Source of the DNA: SZUA-217 sp964194555 | Lineage (GTDB): Bacteria; Actinomycetota; Acidimicrobiia; Spongiisociales; ZC4RG35 | Assembly (NCBI GenBank): GCA_964194555.1 | Contig: CAXMMT010000017.1 | Location: 1-14,665, forward strand | Direction: 5' to 3' | DNA: 14,665 nt | Shown: one piece after another, positions 1 to 7,718 of the stretch | How positions within the stretch are numbered: position 1 is the stretch's first letter | Layout: the number at the start of each line of letters is the position of its first letter | Made by a program: the position numbers and the translations under genes | The notes under the pieces: generated by a model | What the model saw: the letters and a program-made list of their open reading frames with translations, nothing else | Databases searched by the model: none | Told to the model about the DNA's origin: nothing

Positions 1-1794
1 CGAACCGCCGTACTCGTCAGATCTCTGGTTGGCGAGGGGTGTCAGAAAGCTGGACAGGAGATACCCGTGGGCGATGTGCAGCTCGAGCCAGTCGAAGCCG
101 GCGCGGTCGGCTCGAATGGCAGCCTCCACATGTTGACCCCGCACCAGATCCATTTCCTCTCTGGTCATCTCCCGCGGCACCTGGGCGTCGGGGCGATACT
201 TGATCGGGGATGGGCCGATGATCTCCCAATTGCCCTCGTCGAGTGGATCGGTGTCGCCCTCCCACATCAGCTTGGTGGAGCCCTTCCTCCCGGAATGACC
301 CAGCTGGATAGCCACCTTCGACTCCGAATGGTTGTGAACAAATTCAGTGATCCGCTCCCATTCGTCAGCCTGCTCATCGGTCCAGATGCCAACGTCTCCG
401 GGAGAGATCCGTCCTTCTGCCGAGACGCATGTCATCTCGGTCATGATCAGACCCGCTCCTCCGACGGCACGACTCCCCAGGTGGACCAGGTGCCACTCGT
501 TTGGCATGCCGTCAACCGACGAATACTGGTCCATGGGAGATACGACTATCCGGTTTGGAAGGACGAGATCGCGAACCTGATAGGGGTGAAACATCGGAGG
601 TATCGATGCATCAGTTTCGACCGGTGAACCGTGGGCCGATCCGGCGTACCAGACGTCGACTGACTCCATGTAGCCCGGGTCGCGGAGCCTGAGATTGTCG
701 TAGGTGACCCGCTGGCTTCGGGTCAGCATGCTGAAGACGAACTGCTCCGGTTCCAGATTCCGATACCGGTCGGCTCCCTCGAACCACTCCAAACTGGTCT
801 TGGCTGCTCGTTGCAGGCTATCCACTGCGGGACGTCGCTCCTCTTCGTATCTCTCGAGGGCTTCAGGCAGCGGTAGTCCTTCCAGCAACACGCTCGACAG
901 GGCGATCGAGTCTTCCATGGCCAGCTTTGTCCCGGAGCCAATGGAGAAGTGGGCGGTGTGGATGGCGTCGCCCATCAGAACAATGTTCTCGTGATGCCAT
1001 CTCTCACAACTGATGTCCGGGAACTGGAGCCATTTCGAGTTGTTACCCACCAACGGATGACCATCGAGATGCTCGGCGAACAGCGTCTCGCACGCCTTCA
1101 GAGCGTATTCATCGCTGACTCCCGGAGGAAACACCTCGTTCTCGGTGCGGTCGAAGCCAAGACCACGCCACGTCTTCGGCGCCAATTCCACGATGAAGGT
1201 GCTTCCATCCCGGGAGTAGGGGTAGATGTGAGCCCAGACCATCCCGGCTGGGGTGTCTTCGAATATGAAGTGGAACTTGTCGTAGACCTTTGGCGTGCCA
1301 AACCACACATACTTGTTGACGCGTTGCCCAAGCGTTGGGTTGAGATGGGAAGCAAGAGCCGTTCGAACCATCGAGTTGGCGCCGTCGGCACCGACAATGA
1401 GATCTGCCTCGGGGAGTGAGGCCAGGTCTGTCACGTCGGCGGAAAAGTGGAGATCTGCACCCAACTCAGTCGCCCGCTCGGTGAGGATCTCCAAGAGCGC
1501 CCGCCTACTTGCTGCGGCGAACCCGTGACCGCCGGAGAGAAACCGTCTGCCCGAGAAGTGGCGCACCTCGATGTCACCCCAGTGAACGAAGCTCTCGGTC
1601 AGGGCGCGATAGGTCGGCTCGTCGGCCTCCCCGAAGTGATCGAGTGTCTCGTCGGAGAAAACAACCCCAAACCCAAAGGCATCCCCAGGGTTATTGCGCT
1701 CGAAGACGGTGACATCGATGTCCGGTTGATGCTTCTTGAGAAGTATCGCCAGGTAGAGACTCGCCGGACCTCCCCCAACACATACGACCTTCAT
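1..1794 (-). CDS. Bifunctional FAD monooxygenase / Old-Yellow-Enzyme reductase, anthraniloyl-CoA or salicylyl-CoA hydroxylase type (C-terminus cut by window edge)
   Basis: The frame is open for 598 codons from ATG at 1794 to the window edge. The N-terminal part is an aromatic-ring FAD monooxygenase: GGGPASLYLA (residues 7-16) is the FAD-binding turn, GADGANS (135-141) the DG motif, and GDAIHTAHFSIGSG (275-288) the second FAD motif. From about residue 400 an NADH:flavin oxidoreductase/OYE domain begins, with SPMDQYSS (419-426), QLGHSGRK (497-504) and HIAHGYLLSSFL followed by RSDEYGGS at the edge. This monooxygenase-plus-OYE order is that of 2-aminobenzoyl-CoA monooxygenase/reductase and of proteins annotated salicylyl-CoA 5-hydroxylase, which act on CoA thioesters of aromatic acids in the cytoplasm. 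Probably 150-200 residues lie outside the window. No Shine-Dalgarno is visible; TATGTT ends 6 nt before the ATG, suggesting a leaderless mRNA. The substrate is not decided by this sequence. Confidence 0.88.
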   Translation of the reverse strand, partial: MKVVCVGGGPASLYLAILLKKHQPDIDVTVFERNNPGDAFGFGVVFSDETLDHFGEADEPTYRALTESFVHWGDIEVRHFSGRRFLSGGHGFAAASRRALLEILTERATELGADLHFSADVTDLASLPEADLIVGADGANSMVRTALASHLNPTLGQRVNKYVWFGTPKVYDKFHFIFEDTPAGMVWAHIYPYSRDGSTFIVELAPKTWRGLGFDRTENEVFPPGVSDEYALKACETLFAEHLDGHPLVGNNSKWLQFPDISCERWHHENIVLMGDAIHTAHFSIGSGTKLAMEDSIALSSVLLEGLPLPEALERYEEERRPAVDSLQRAAKTSLEWFEGADRYRNLEPEQFVFSMLTRSQRVTYDNLRLRDPGYMESVDVWYAGSAHGSPVETDASIPPMFHPYQVRDLVLPNRIVVSPMDQYSSVDGMPNEWHLVHLGSRAVGGAGLIMTEMTCVSAEGRISPGDVGIWTDEQADEWERITEFVHNHSESKVAIQLGHSGRKGSTKLMWEGDTDPLDEGNWEIIGPSPIKYRPDAQVPREMTREEMDLVRGQHVEAAIRADRAGFDWLELHIAHGYLLSSFLTPLANQRSDEYGGS

Positions 1795-1800
1795 GAGCCA

Positions 1801-1806
1801 AACATA
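1801..1806 (-). promoter_or_regulatory. Putative -10 hexamer (TATGTT) for a leaderless flavoenzyme mRNA
   Basis: On the minus strand TATGTT is followed by six bases (TGGCTC) and then the ATG at 1794. No ribosome-binding sequence lies in front of that ATG. This spacing places transcription start at or beside the start codon, as in actinobacterial leaderless mRNAs. No convincing -35 box is seen. Confidence 0.45.
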
Positions 1807-1902
1807 TCGTGTGTGGATGGTTGGCCGCACACGGAGCGTGGGGCAGAGTGAACGACGTCCACTACCTTGCCCTCGTGAGGTTGGAGACATCGCTGGCGGA
1901 CA

Positions 1903-2403
1903 ATGAGTGACCCGAGCCGGAACCAGGCAAGAACGAAGGTCGTGGCCTGGACGTTCGTGGCTTCCCAGTTCGTGTTGATAGGTCTCATGGTGTTCGGCCC
2001 CAGGGACAACAGCTTCACTCTGGTCGGTCTCGCCCGAGGTCTTGCCGTAGCCGCGGCGATGGCCGGCGTCGTCGTGGGCGTGTGGTCGGCCATATACCTC
2101 GGCCGGGGACTCACCGCCTCACCGCTGCCCAACGGCGCAACCGACCTGGTGTCTGCCGGACCGTACCGATGGGCTCGTCACCCCATGTATCTGGCTGTGA
2201 TGTTGTTCATGGCGAGCGTCGCGGCACGATCCGGGTCATGGCTTGTGGTAGTCGAGTGTCTCGGGCTCATCATTCTCTTCAATATCAAGGCCCGCTGGGA
2301 AGAGCGTCAGCTCGACGCTGCCTTTCCCGGGTATGACAGATACGCAGCGACAACGCCACGGTTCGTTCCTGGCCTCCAGATACCCTCGTCGCACGACGAG
2401 TGA
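1903..2403 (+). CDS. Isoprenylcysteine carboxyl methyltransferase / phospholipid methyltransferase-like membrane protein
   Basis: 166 residues with three to four hydrophobic segments (about 14-32, 44-66, 97-110, 112-129). The signature is in the C-terminal half: LVSAGPYRWARHPMY (residues 82-96), then an EER pair at 133-135 and a tail of the type FPGYDRYAATTPRFVP (141-156). This is the SAM-binding region of the ICMT/PEMT membrane methyltransferase superfamily, where the RHPxY motif and the downstream Glu contact SAM. Bacterial members methylate small or lipid-linked substrates that are mostly unknown. The gene is divergent from the flavoenzyme with a 108-bp gap. Its TGA (2401-2403) directly abuts the stop of the convergent isoprenoid synthase gene. 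The ATG at 1903 is the only good start, but the purine-rich GAGGTTGGAG lies rather far upstream. The substrate cannot be told; the isoprenoid synthase neighbour is convergent, so a link is only a guess. Confidence 0.85.
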   Translation: MSDPSRNQARTKVVAWTFVASQFVLIGLMVFGPRDNSFTLVGLARGLAVAAAMAGVVVGVWSAIYLGRGLTASPLPNGATDLVSAGPYRWARHPMYLAVMLFMASVAARSGSWLVVVECLGLIILFNIKARWEERQLDAAFPGYDRYAATTPRFVPGLQIPSSHDE

Positions 2404-3417
2404 TCACACGGTTGCCAGCAGATCCTTCTCGACCCGCAGCAGTATCCAATTGGCCCATGCCGGTGAGACCACAGCAGGAAACGAAGCCAGCACCATCGTG
2501 ATCGCCCAGCGGGGACCTGACCATGTGGGCACACCGGCGTCGACGGCGCAATCCCGGTAGTGGCGATCTGTGAAGAGCATCATCAGGACCGCAGCGGCCC
2601 GCGCGGGACTGAGTCGGGGAAGGTCGGCGGTTTCAACCAAACGGCGAAAGGAGCCGGCGCGCTTGGTGGCCAGAAGCATTAGATCACGGCGTGCCACCGC
2701 CACATCCGCGGTCGCCTCACCGGCACCGTCCGAGCCAAGGTGGGGTTGGAGTACGGGGTGATAGGCAATGCCCCGTCGAAGATCCTTTTCTATGTCCCGG
2801 GTGATGTTGGCAAGCTGGATTAGCTCTGACACTTCCAGGGCGTCTCGCTCATGTTCGTCGGAAATCTCACCCAACAGAAGTTCCATCACGAACAACGCCG
2901 GGAGACCGATGACACGGTGGCAATAGTCGAGAACCTGCTGCTCGTCGTGTAGTACCCCGCCCTGCTGCTCGAAGAGGTTGGAAAACTCAACCATCCCCGA
3001 CGCCATCTCCTCGACAAGGTGGGTGATACGGCTTCGAGTAGCCGTGTCGAGCTGAAGAAACATCTCATCGACCAGTCGGTAACGTTCGATCAGCAGGAGG
3101 TGTGTCTTGTCGCGGGGGTCGGCTGTCGACGGATCGGGAGAGGGTGGGGCCTCACCTGGACGATCGTTGCTGAAGCGGCCGGCGAACAGCAAAAGCGCCT
3201 CTCGAGCCTCAGATGGGGTGGCGGAGAGGTCCTCGTAGGTGTCGAGCATGCGGGCATACAGATAGCCCACCGCCGCAGCCCGCGCGGCGTCTTCCGGAAG
3301 AAGAAGAATGCTGGGTGCGAACGACCGGGCCGCGTGAGGAAGGATTGCCCAAACAAACCGCTCAGGATCCTCTATCGAGCGCAGATAATCGAAGCGGGGA
3401 TCGTCCCGGTCGACCAT
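2404..3417 (-). CDS. Squalene/phytoene synthase family protein (head-to-head prenyl synthase-like)
   Basis: 337 residues from ATG 3417. Both Asp-rich motifs of trans-isoprenyl diphosphate synthases of the squalene/phytoene type are present: LDTYEDL with D59 and D63, and NITRDIEKD with N204, D208 and D212. YCHRVIGLP (165-173) matches the conserved helix before the second motif. Such enzymes condense two prenyl diphosphates, for example farnesyl to squalene or geranylgeranyl to phytoene. No desaturase, cyclase or other hopanoid or carotenoid gene lies nearby, so the product is open. The frame stays open upstream to 3561, but those extra 48 codons run mostly through the repeat element at 3465-3631, so the internal ATG followed by the family-like DDPRFDYLRSI is the better start. 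It has no obvious Shine-Dalgarno. It lies downstream of, and probably in one transcript with, the TPR gene. Confidence 0.8.
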   Translation of the reverse strand: MVDRDDPRFDYLRSIEDPERFVWAILPHAARSFAPSILLLPEDAARAAAVGYLYARMLDTYEDLSATPSEAREALLLFAGRFSNDRPGEAPPSPDPSTADPRDKTHLLLIERYRLVDEMFLQLDTATRSRITHLVEEMASGMVEFSNLFEQQGGVLHDEQQVLDYCHRVIGLPALFVMELLLGEISDEHERDALEVSELIQLANITRDIEKDLRRGIAYHPVLQPHLGSDGAGEATADVAVARRDLMLLATKRAGSFRRLVETADLPRLSPARAAAVLMMLFTDRHYRDCAVDAGVPTWSGPRWAITMVLASFPAVVSPAWANWILLRVEKDLLATV

Positions 3418-3464
3418 TGCGCCACGGATCAGAAGCCAAAGACGACGAATCGAGAACGGCGCCA

Positions 3465-3631
3465 CTAGTGGTCTGTCGCTCAATTGATGCCGCGGTGTCG
3501 CCGAGTCATCGGCGTCATCTGGCAAGGACGCACAACGAAGGCGCAGCGTTAGCTGCGTCAAGGCCGAGGACGCCGCCAGGGGCGTCGAGGGCCGGTGAGA
3601 CCGCGTAGCTATTTGGGCGACGGACCACTAG
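3465..3631. mobile_element. MITE-like element with about 39-bp imperfect terminal inverted repeats, flanked by CTAG
   Basis: The left end CTAGTGGTCTGTCGC (3465-3479) matches the reverse complement of the right end, CTAGTGGTCCGTCGC (from 3631), at 14 of 15 bases. Continuing inwards, 29 of 39 aligned bases match by eye. CTAG at each end could be a 4-bp target duplication. The centre holds a perfect hairpin CGCAGC-GTTA-GCTGCG (3542-3557), with further hairpins at 3500-3513 (GCCGA/TCGGC) and 3569-3586 (GACGCC/GGCGTC). There is no transposase gene and the length (167 bp) fits a non-autonomous miniature element. IS5-type elements often duplicate CTAG-like sites, but I cannot assign the family. It sits in the spacer of the TPR/isoprenoid-synthase operon, and the TPR stop codon TAG lies inside the right CTAG. 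Confidence 0.65.
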
Positions 3632-5280
3632 ACGCTTGTGGGTTCCAGTCGGCAGAAGCATGACGCCTCTATCGGCACATCGGCCCGAGCCTCGGCCAGT
3701 TCCAGTTGCCGCTTGATCGATCCTGCCTCGACCGTCTCCCCGCGGAGGACCAGGCACTCGTGTAAGCCATGGAGCGCCCAGACATTGTCGGGATGTTGAG
3801 ACGCACGGCTGAGCGTGTCATCCAGCCCCAGGTCGGCGCGGTAGACCGCTTCGGCTTCTTCGGTCTTTCCCTGCTCGAGCAGAAGTGCCCCCAGGGCGTG
3901 ACGGGCCGGCTGCATCCAGGCCCACGGCTCGTCGTAAGGCAGGGCGTCGTCTAACTCGACCGATCGACGCAGATGGCCAAAGGCCGTGTCGTAGTCGCCT
4001 CGGCGATAACTGAGCTCACCTTCCAACATCGCTTCGGCGATGTTCAAGATGTCGAGGCAAGTGTTGTTGAATAGCATTCGGGTTTCGGGCACCGCGGCTT
4101 GGGCATTCCGGAAAGCCTCTCTCGATGAGATCGCGGCCGCAGTATCGCCGCTTGCCGCGTAGGCGACCGTCTTTGCGTAGTGGATCATGGCGGTGGTCAC
4201 GCTGTAGAGCTCAGGATCTTGGGGAAGCTCCTGCGCCTTGATCTCCTCCCACTTGCCAAACCGGATCAGAACATGTTGTTTCATCGGGATGAAGGACTCC
4301 AACCAGTCGGCCAAAGGCCGAACGATGTCGTCGGTCAACGTCTCGGCGAGTTCGTCGGCGGCTTCCATGGCCGGATGAAGCTGACCTAGGAACATGGCGC
4401 CATAGATCTTGAAGTGATAATTGTGACAGCGATACACGGTGTAGAAGTTGTCCGCTCCGGAGCGGACGAGAAACTTGCGATCGGCGGCGATGGCTAGATC
4501 GTTGCGTGCAACGACATTCTGATAGCGCCCGCAGAGGACGTCGATGTGGGTGGCCATGTGCTGGAGATGGCCCGCGTCGGGAGCCAGGCCAACTAGCGCA
4601 TCACCGGCCCCGAGTGCCTTCTCGGGGTTCGGCGACATCTCCATCAGATGGATGTACATATGAAGAAGGCCGGGGTGAGTTTCCGCTCCTTGATCGGCCA
4701 GATCTCGGAACGCTGACTCGAGAACGTCGACGGCTTCAAGCGTGTCTGCTCCTTGGGCCGGTTCTCCCGTAGAAAGATCCCACAACTGCCATGGAGTGCG
4801 GTTCATCAATGCCTCGGCGAACAGGGAGCTGACATCCATGTCGTCTGGGTGCGCCTTGCGTACCTTGCGCATGGCGTCGGCGTAGGCGTCGTTCCACGGT
4901 CCGAAGTCCTCGACCGAGGGGTCCTCGGGATACCGGACCGACAGGGCCGCAATCAAAGCCTTCTCAACCGGCTTCGCTTCGGCTGCACTTTGTGTCGCAG
5001 CTTCTATCGCCTCGAGGGCGCGGCCGAGGTACAACCGTTTTTCATCATCGTCGAAATCACCCCACTGCCTGTTGTAGTTGGGCCCGATCGCGTATGCGAC
5101 ACCCCAGTGGGCCATCGCGAGACTCGGATCGCTCTCCAGCGCCTTCTCAAAGCATTCGACCGCCGCCTCGTGGTGATAGGCATACGTCCACATGAGACCT
5201 CGGCTGAACCAGCGTTGGGCGTCGTTGGAGGTGGTCGACACGGGACGCTCATATGTCCCCAGGTCGTAGTAGTCGATCAT
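3628..5280 (-). CDS. Tetratricopeptide-repeat protein, 550 residues, C-terminal CFCR motif
   Basis: A soluble protein with no signal peptide or membrane segment. TPR-like helices are clear at the N-terminus (about 21-65: AQRWFSRGLMWTYAYHHEAA, then a second helix pair ending near AMAHWG) and at the C-terminus (about 420-530), with divergent repeats between. The tail VPIEASCFCRL carries C541 and C543, a cysteine pair I recognise as recurring in this family of large bacterial TPR proteins; its role is unknown. A ligand or metal site is possible. The start is well supported: GGTGAGGAGCGAAG precedes the ATG at 5280 and contains GAGGAG at good spacing. The stop TAG lies within the right-hand CTAG of the 167-bp element, so that element inserted at, or contributes, the stop codon. 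The next gene downstream is the squalene/phytoene synthase relative. No enzymatic domain is seen; a scaffold role is inference. Confidence 0.82.
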   Translation of the reverse strand: MIDYYDLGTYERPVSTTSNDAQRWFSRGLMWTYAYHHEAAVECFEKALESDPSLAMAHWGVAYAIGPNYNRQWGDFDDDEKRLYLGRALEAIEAATQSAAEAKPVEKALIAALSVRYPEDPSVEDFGPWNDAYADAMRKVRKAHPDDMDVSSLFAEALMNRTPWQLWDLSTGEPAQGADTLEAVDVLESAFRDLADQGAETHPGLLHMYIHLMEMSPNPEKALGAGDALVGLAPDAGHLQHMATHIDVLCGRYQNVVARNDLAIAADRKFLVRSGADNFYTVYRCHNYHFKIYGAMFLGQLHPAMEAADELAETLTDDIVRPLADWLESFIPMKQHVLIRFGKWEEIKAQELPQDPELYSVTTAMIHYAKTVAYAASGDTAAAISSREAFRNAQAAVPETRMLFNNTCLDILNIAEAMLEGELSYRRGDYDTAFGHLRRSVELDDALPYDEPWAWMQPARHALGALLLEQGKTEEAEAVYRADLGLDDTLSRASQHPDNVWALHGLHECLVLRGETVEAGSIKRQLELAEARADVPIEASCFCRLEPTSV

Positions 5281-5294
5281 CTTCGCTCCTCACC
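5281..5294 (-). promoter_or_regulatory. Shine-Dalgarno site of the TPR gene
   Basis: On the minus strand GAGGAG is followed by CGAAG and the ATG at 5280. It is one of the few strong ribosome-binding sites in the window and fixes that start. Confidence 0.7.
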
Positions 5295-5355
5295 GCGGTT
5301 GGGGTGCGGCAGGACCGAGATTAGTTATTTCGCCAGGGCGTCTACCCAACTTGGC

Positions 5356-5892
5356 CTAGAAGCCATTCCTTGCCCAGAGACCCTCGAGAAAGTCGAGACC
5401 GTCCTCGGCCAACTCGGTGGTCCTATCCACCCCGGCCTCCCAATGAGCCTCGGCTAGCTGGTGGTTGGAGCGCCAGATGGAGGTGGCCTTCTGCTTGCTC
5501 GCCTCCTCGAGATGATCCATCTCTCTCGTGCCGTAGTCCACAAGATAGGCCCATGTCTCCTGGCCAATGGCCAAAGCCACATCAGCACTCTCGTCAACAA
5601 GATCAAAGACTTCATCGGCATTCTCCTTGGTGGTGGCAGTAAAGATCCTGCCGGCCTCGACAATCTCATCGACACTCTCGAAGGTGGCGTCCACCGCAGA
5701 GCTCACCGAGTCGGTGGTGTTCTCGATAACGTCGAGGACCCGTTCGGAAGCGGATTCCACAGGGGCGATCACGGCCTCGGTGACTCTTTCGACGGTTTGG
5801 GTGATAGCAAAAGCCACTATCCCCACCGCACCCGCAACCATCAGAAGACTGATTGCGAACGACCTGAGCAGCTTCATGGTGTGTTCACTCAT
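5356..5892 (-). CDS. Small membrane-anchored helical protein of unknown function
   Basis: 178 residues. One N-terminal transmembrane helix or uncleaved signal anchor spans about 9-31 (SFAISLLMVAGAVGIVAFAI). It is followed by a long acidic, Val/Ala/Thr/Ser-rich stretch (32-130) of heptad-like amphipathic helix with recurring spaced Val residues, then a basic/aromatic C-terminus ending LWARNGF. I do not recognise a family. The composition suits an extracytoplasmic helical or coiled-coil domain tethered to the membrane, but the topology is inferred. A second in-frame ATG at 5877 would give a shorter form starting MKLLRSF; neither start has a clear ribosome-binding site. It lies 75 bp upstream of the TPR gene on the same strand, so cotranscription is possible, and it is divergent from the cupin gene. 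Confidence 0.7.
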   Translation of the reverse strand: MSEHTMKLLRSFAISLLMVAGAVGIVAFAITQTVERVTEAVIAPVESASERVLDVIENTTDSVSSAVDATFESVDEIVEAGRIFTATTKENADEVFDLVDESADVALAIGQETWAYLVDYGTREMDHLEEASKQKATSIWRSNHQLAEAHWEAGVDRTTELAEDGLDFLEGLWARNGF

Positions 5893-5951
5893 GGTTCTTC
5901 GACGCCGACTGGAGCCGGATTGGTTCCGAGGAAACTCGATTCGACAATCGT

Positions 5952-5957
5952 TATGGT
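5952..5957 (+). promoter_or_regulatory. Putative -10 hexamer (TATGGT) for a leaderless cupin mRNA
   Basis: TATGGT is followed by seven bases (CGCGCGC) and the ATG at 5965. No Shine-Dalgarno precedes either possible start. The arrangement favours 5965 over the ATG at 5953, which would overlap this box. Confidence 0.45.
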
Positions 5958-5964
5958 CGCGCGC

Positions 5965-6441
5965 ATGGAGAATATCTACTCAACGGACTGGGACGGCACC
6001 CAGGATCATCCCGGGTACGAATGGCATCGCATCCGTCTCGGCCGACGGCTTGATGGTGAGATGCTTGGAGCAAGCATCTACGTGATGGGGCCCGGACAGC
6101 GCAGCTTCCCCTACCACCTCCACCACGCCAACGAGGAGATGCTCATCGTCCTCGAAGGAACCGTTCACGTCCGCACACCCGACGGCGAACAGCAGGCCGT
6201 CAAGGGAGACGCCATGGTGTTCCGACGGGGACCGTCGGGTGCTCACCAGGTGATCAACCGATCAGACAGCGAGGCTCGAATTCTGATGATGTCGACCCTG
6301 GTCGAGCCGGAGATCGCCCAGTACCCGGACTCGGGAAACATAGGAGTGTTTGCCGGTATGGCGCCGGGCGCGGATAGCAGAACGAGCTTGGCGAAGTTCA
6401 TCGACGGATCTGCGAAGGTCGACTACTTCGAAGGCAAGTAG
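5965..6441 (+). CDS. Single-domain cupin protein (Cupin_2 type)
   Basis: 158 residues forming one conserved beta-barrel. Cupin motif 1 reads HLHHANEEMLIVLEG, with candidate metal ligands H51, H53 and E58 and the closing G65. Motif 2 is GDAMVFRRGPSGAHQVIN, with P90, G92, H94 and N98. All four usual metal ligands (His, His, Glu, His) are therefore present. Such small cupins include dioxygenases, isomerases and sugar-binding proteins; the reaction cannot be named. The frame is open far upstream, but the protein-like sequence starts at MENIYSTDWDG. The start at 5965 is chosen because TATGGT sits 7 nt before it; MVAR at 5953 is the alternative. It is divergent from the membrane-anchored protein. 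Its last 19 bases overlap the end of the convergent hydrolase gene. Confidence 0.85.
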   Translation: MENIYSTDWDGTQDHPGYEWHRIRLGRRLDGEMLGASIYVMGPGQRSFPYHLHHANEEMLIVLEGTVHVRTPDGEQQAVKGDAMVFRRGPSGAHQVINRSDSEARILMMSTLVEPEIAQYPDSGNIGVFAGMAPGADSRTSLAKFIDGSAKVDYFEGK

Positions 6442-7718
6442 TCCGACTCTGGCGCCAGCCAGGCTCGCACCTGCTCGTGGACGGCGGCATCGTGGAGCAG
6501 GTCGGGGTGTCTCTTGCCTCCCACAACATGGGTGTCATTGGCGTCGACACGACGACGGCGTCCGCGGCCCGTGCCACTTCCAACACGAACAATCAGGTCT
6601 CCCGCGAGAGCACCAATGGGATGCCTTGGCTCGGTGGTGATCACGCCAGCAATGAAGTGCTGATCCACCTCTTGTGATGAAGGAAGATCCACCACGACGT
6701 CGTTCAGTAGCTCGTCGGGGTCGAATCCCAACCAATCTTCCTCAGTGACAGCGCCATATCTAAGGTCCTTGATCCCGACACTGCGATTGTTGATGAACTC
6801 GCCCAGCGGGCGGCTTTCAGGCACAAGACCCAGACCCCATGCGAGAATATTCGCCCCTTTTTCGATCGGGGAGCCCAAATGCGGAGAGCCCAGTGCCACC
6901 ACATGGCGAACAGTACTCACCCAGTCCTGCCCGGCTTCCTGGCCGGCGTATACCGCGCTGCGCGCCACCAGCCCGCCCATCGAATGGCCCACCAGAGCAA
7001 TCTCTTCCACCGAAACGGGCCATTTGTCAGTGATCTCACTCAACAGCGCCGCTAGAGCGACCCCGTTGTCCGACACATGTCGTCCCGTGTTGTAGCGCAC
7101 CAGCAAAGGAGTGAACGAATCGGAGGCGAGAAGGTCGGCCAGGCCCGGTGCCGATCCCTCTTCAGCGCCCCGTGGTTGCCAGCAGCGCTCAGTCTCCCCC
7201 AGACCATGGACCAGCACGACCAGCCGAGAGGACGGCTCCGAATAAGCCAGGGCAAGCGGGTCGGCATCCACACCGATCAGCTCGTTGTCAGCGTCCCGAA
7301 GACCGAATTCGATACTCATTGTGCTGCCGCGCCGCTCGAGTTCGTCTCCCCAGAGCGCGTTGAAAAAAGCCTGGATCCCGCTGCCGCGTGGGGAACCCCA
7401 CAGTGATCGCAACCCCCTTCGGCTGGCGATAGCAATCGCGCCCAGCCCGACCGCCGCGCCCATAGCCGACCCGGTCAGACGGACAGACCTGTAGATCGGT
7501 GCAGTCACTGCACGGTGGGCATTGCGCGCGGGATCACCCCGCCACCCGGCGAGACCGAACCATCGGTCTGCAATCGCATCGTGAATGCCCTCGACCGGCG
7601 CTGACAGTCGCTCGGTTGCCAAATCGATCAAGTCGCCCAGACCTCTCCAGTCTTGGCTGGCGCTTTCGTTCCGCCAGGAATGCGAGTCAGCGATGCTTTG
7701 AGGCTTTTCCGATTTCAC
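6423..7718 (-). CDS. Alpha/beta hydrolase, PGAP1/lipase-like esterase
   Basis: 431 residues from GTG 7718. The fold motifs are in order: LVVLVHGLGE (166-175) with the oxyanion-hole HG, LVGHSMGGL (242-250) with nucleophile S246, ALGSPHLGSP (275-284) typical of PGAP1/LipA-like lipases, LAGDLIVRVGS with likely acid D374, and GGKRHPDLLHD with catalytic His H404 or H409. Residues 1-130 form a basic, Ala/Gly-rich N-terminal extension; a hydrophobic patch at 82-98 could contact the membrane. The reading frame continues to 7862, but upstream of about 7745 it is antisense to conserved nitronate monooxygenase sequence. TATGAT lies exactly 6 nt before GTG 7718, which supports that start; GTG 7745 is the alternative. 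The 3' end overlaps the cupin stop by 19 bp. The substrate is likely an acyl or lipid ester, not determined. Confidence 0.82.
   Translation of the reverse strand: MKSEKPQSIADSHSWRNESASQDWRGLGDLIDLATERLSAPVEGIHDAIADRWFGLAGWRGDPARNAHRAVTAPIYRSVRLTGSAMGAAVGLGAIAIASRRGLRSLWGSPRGSGIQAFFNALWGDELERRGSTMSIEFGLRDADNELIGVDADPLALAYSEPSSRLVVLVHGLGETERCWQPRGAEEGSAPGLADLLASDSFTPLLVRYNTGRHVSDNGVALAALLSEITDKWPVSVEEIALVGHSMGGLVARSAVYAGQEAGQDWVSTVRHVVALGSPHLGSPIEKGANILAWGLGLVPESRPLGEFINNRSVGIKDLRYGAVTEEDWLGFDPDELLNDVVVDLPSSQEVDQHFIAGVITTEPRHPIGALAGDLIVRVGSGTGRGRRRRVDANDTHVVGGKRHPDLLHDAAVHEQVRAWLAPESDYLPSK

Noticed and set aside
67..627. 186-codon plus-strand open frame over the left edge
   Set aside because: It lies antisense to the OYE domain, whose minus-strand translation shows strong family motifs; the plus frame has none.
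3418..3561. N-terminal extension of the isoprenoid synthase frame to 3561
   Set aside because: Most of these codons run through the 167-bp repeat element and lack family similarity; ATG 3417 is preferred.
5461..5964. Long upstream extension of the cupin frame
   Set aside because: It is antisense to the membrane-anchored protein gene; the cupin sequence begins at about 5965.
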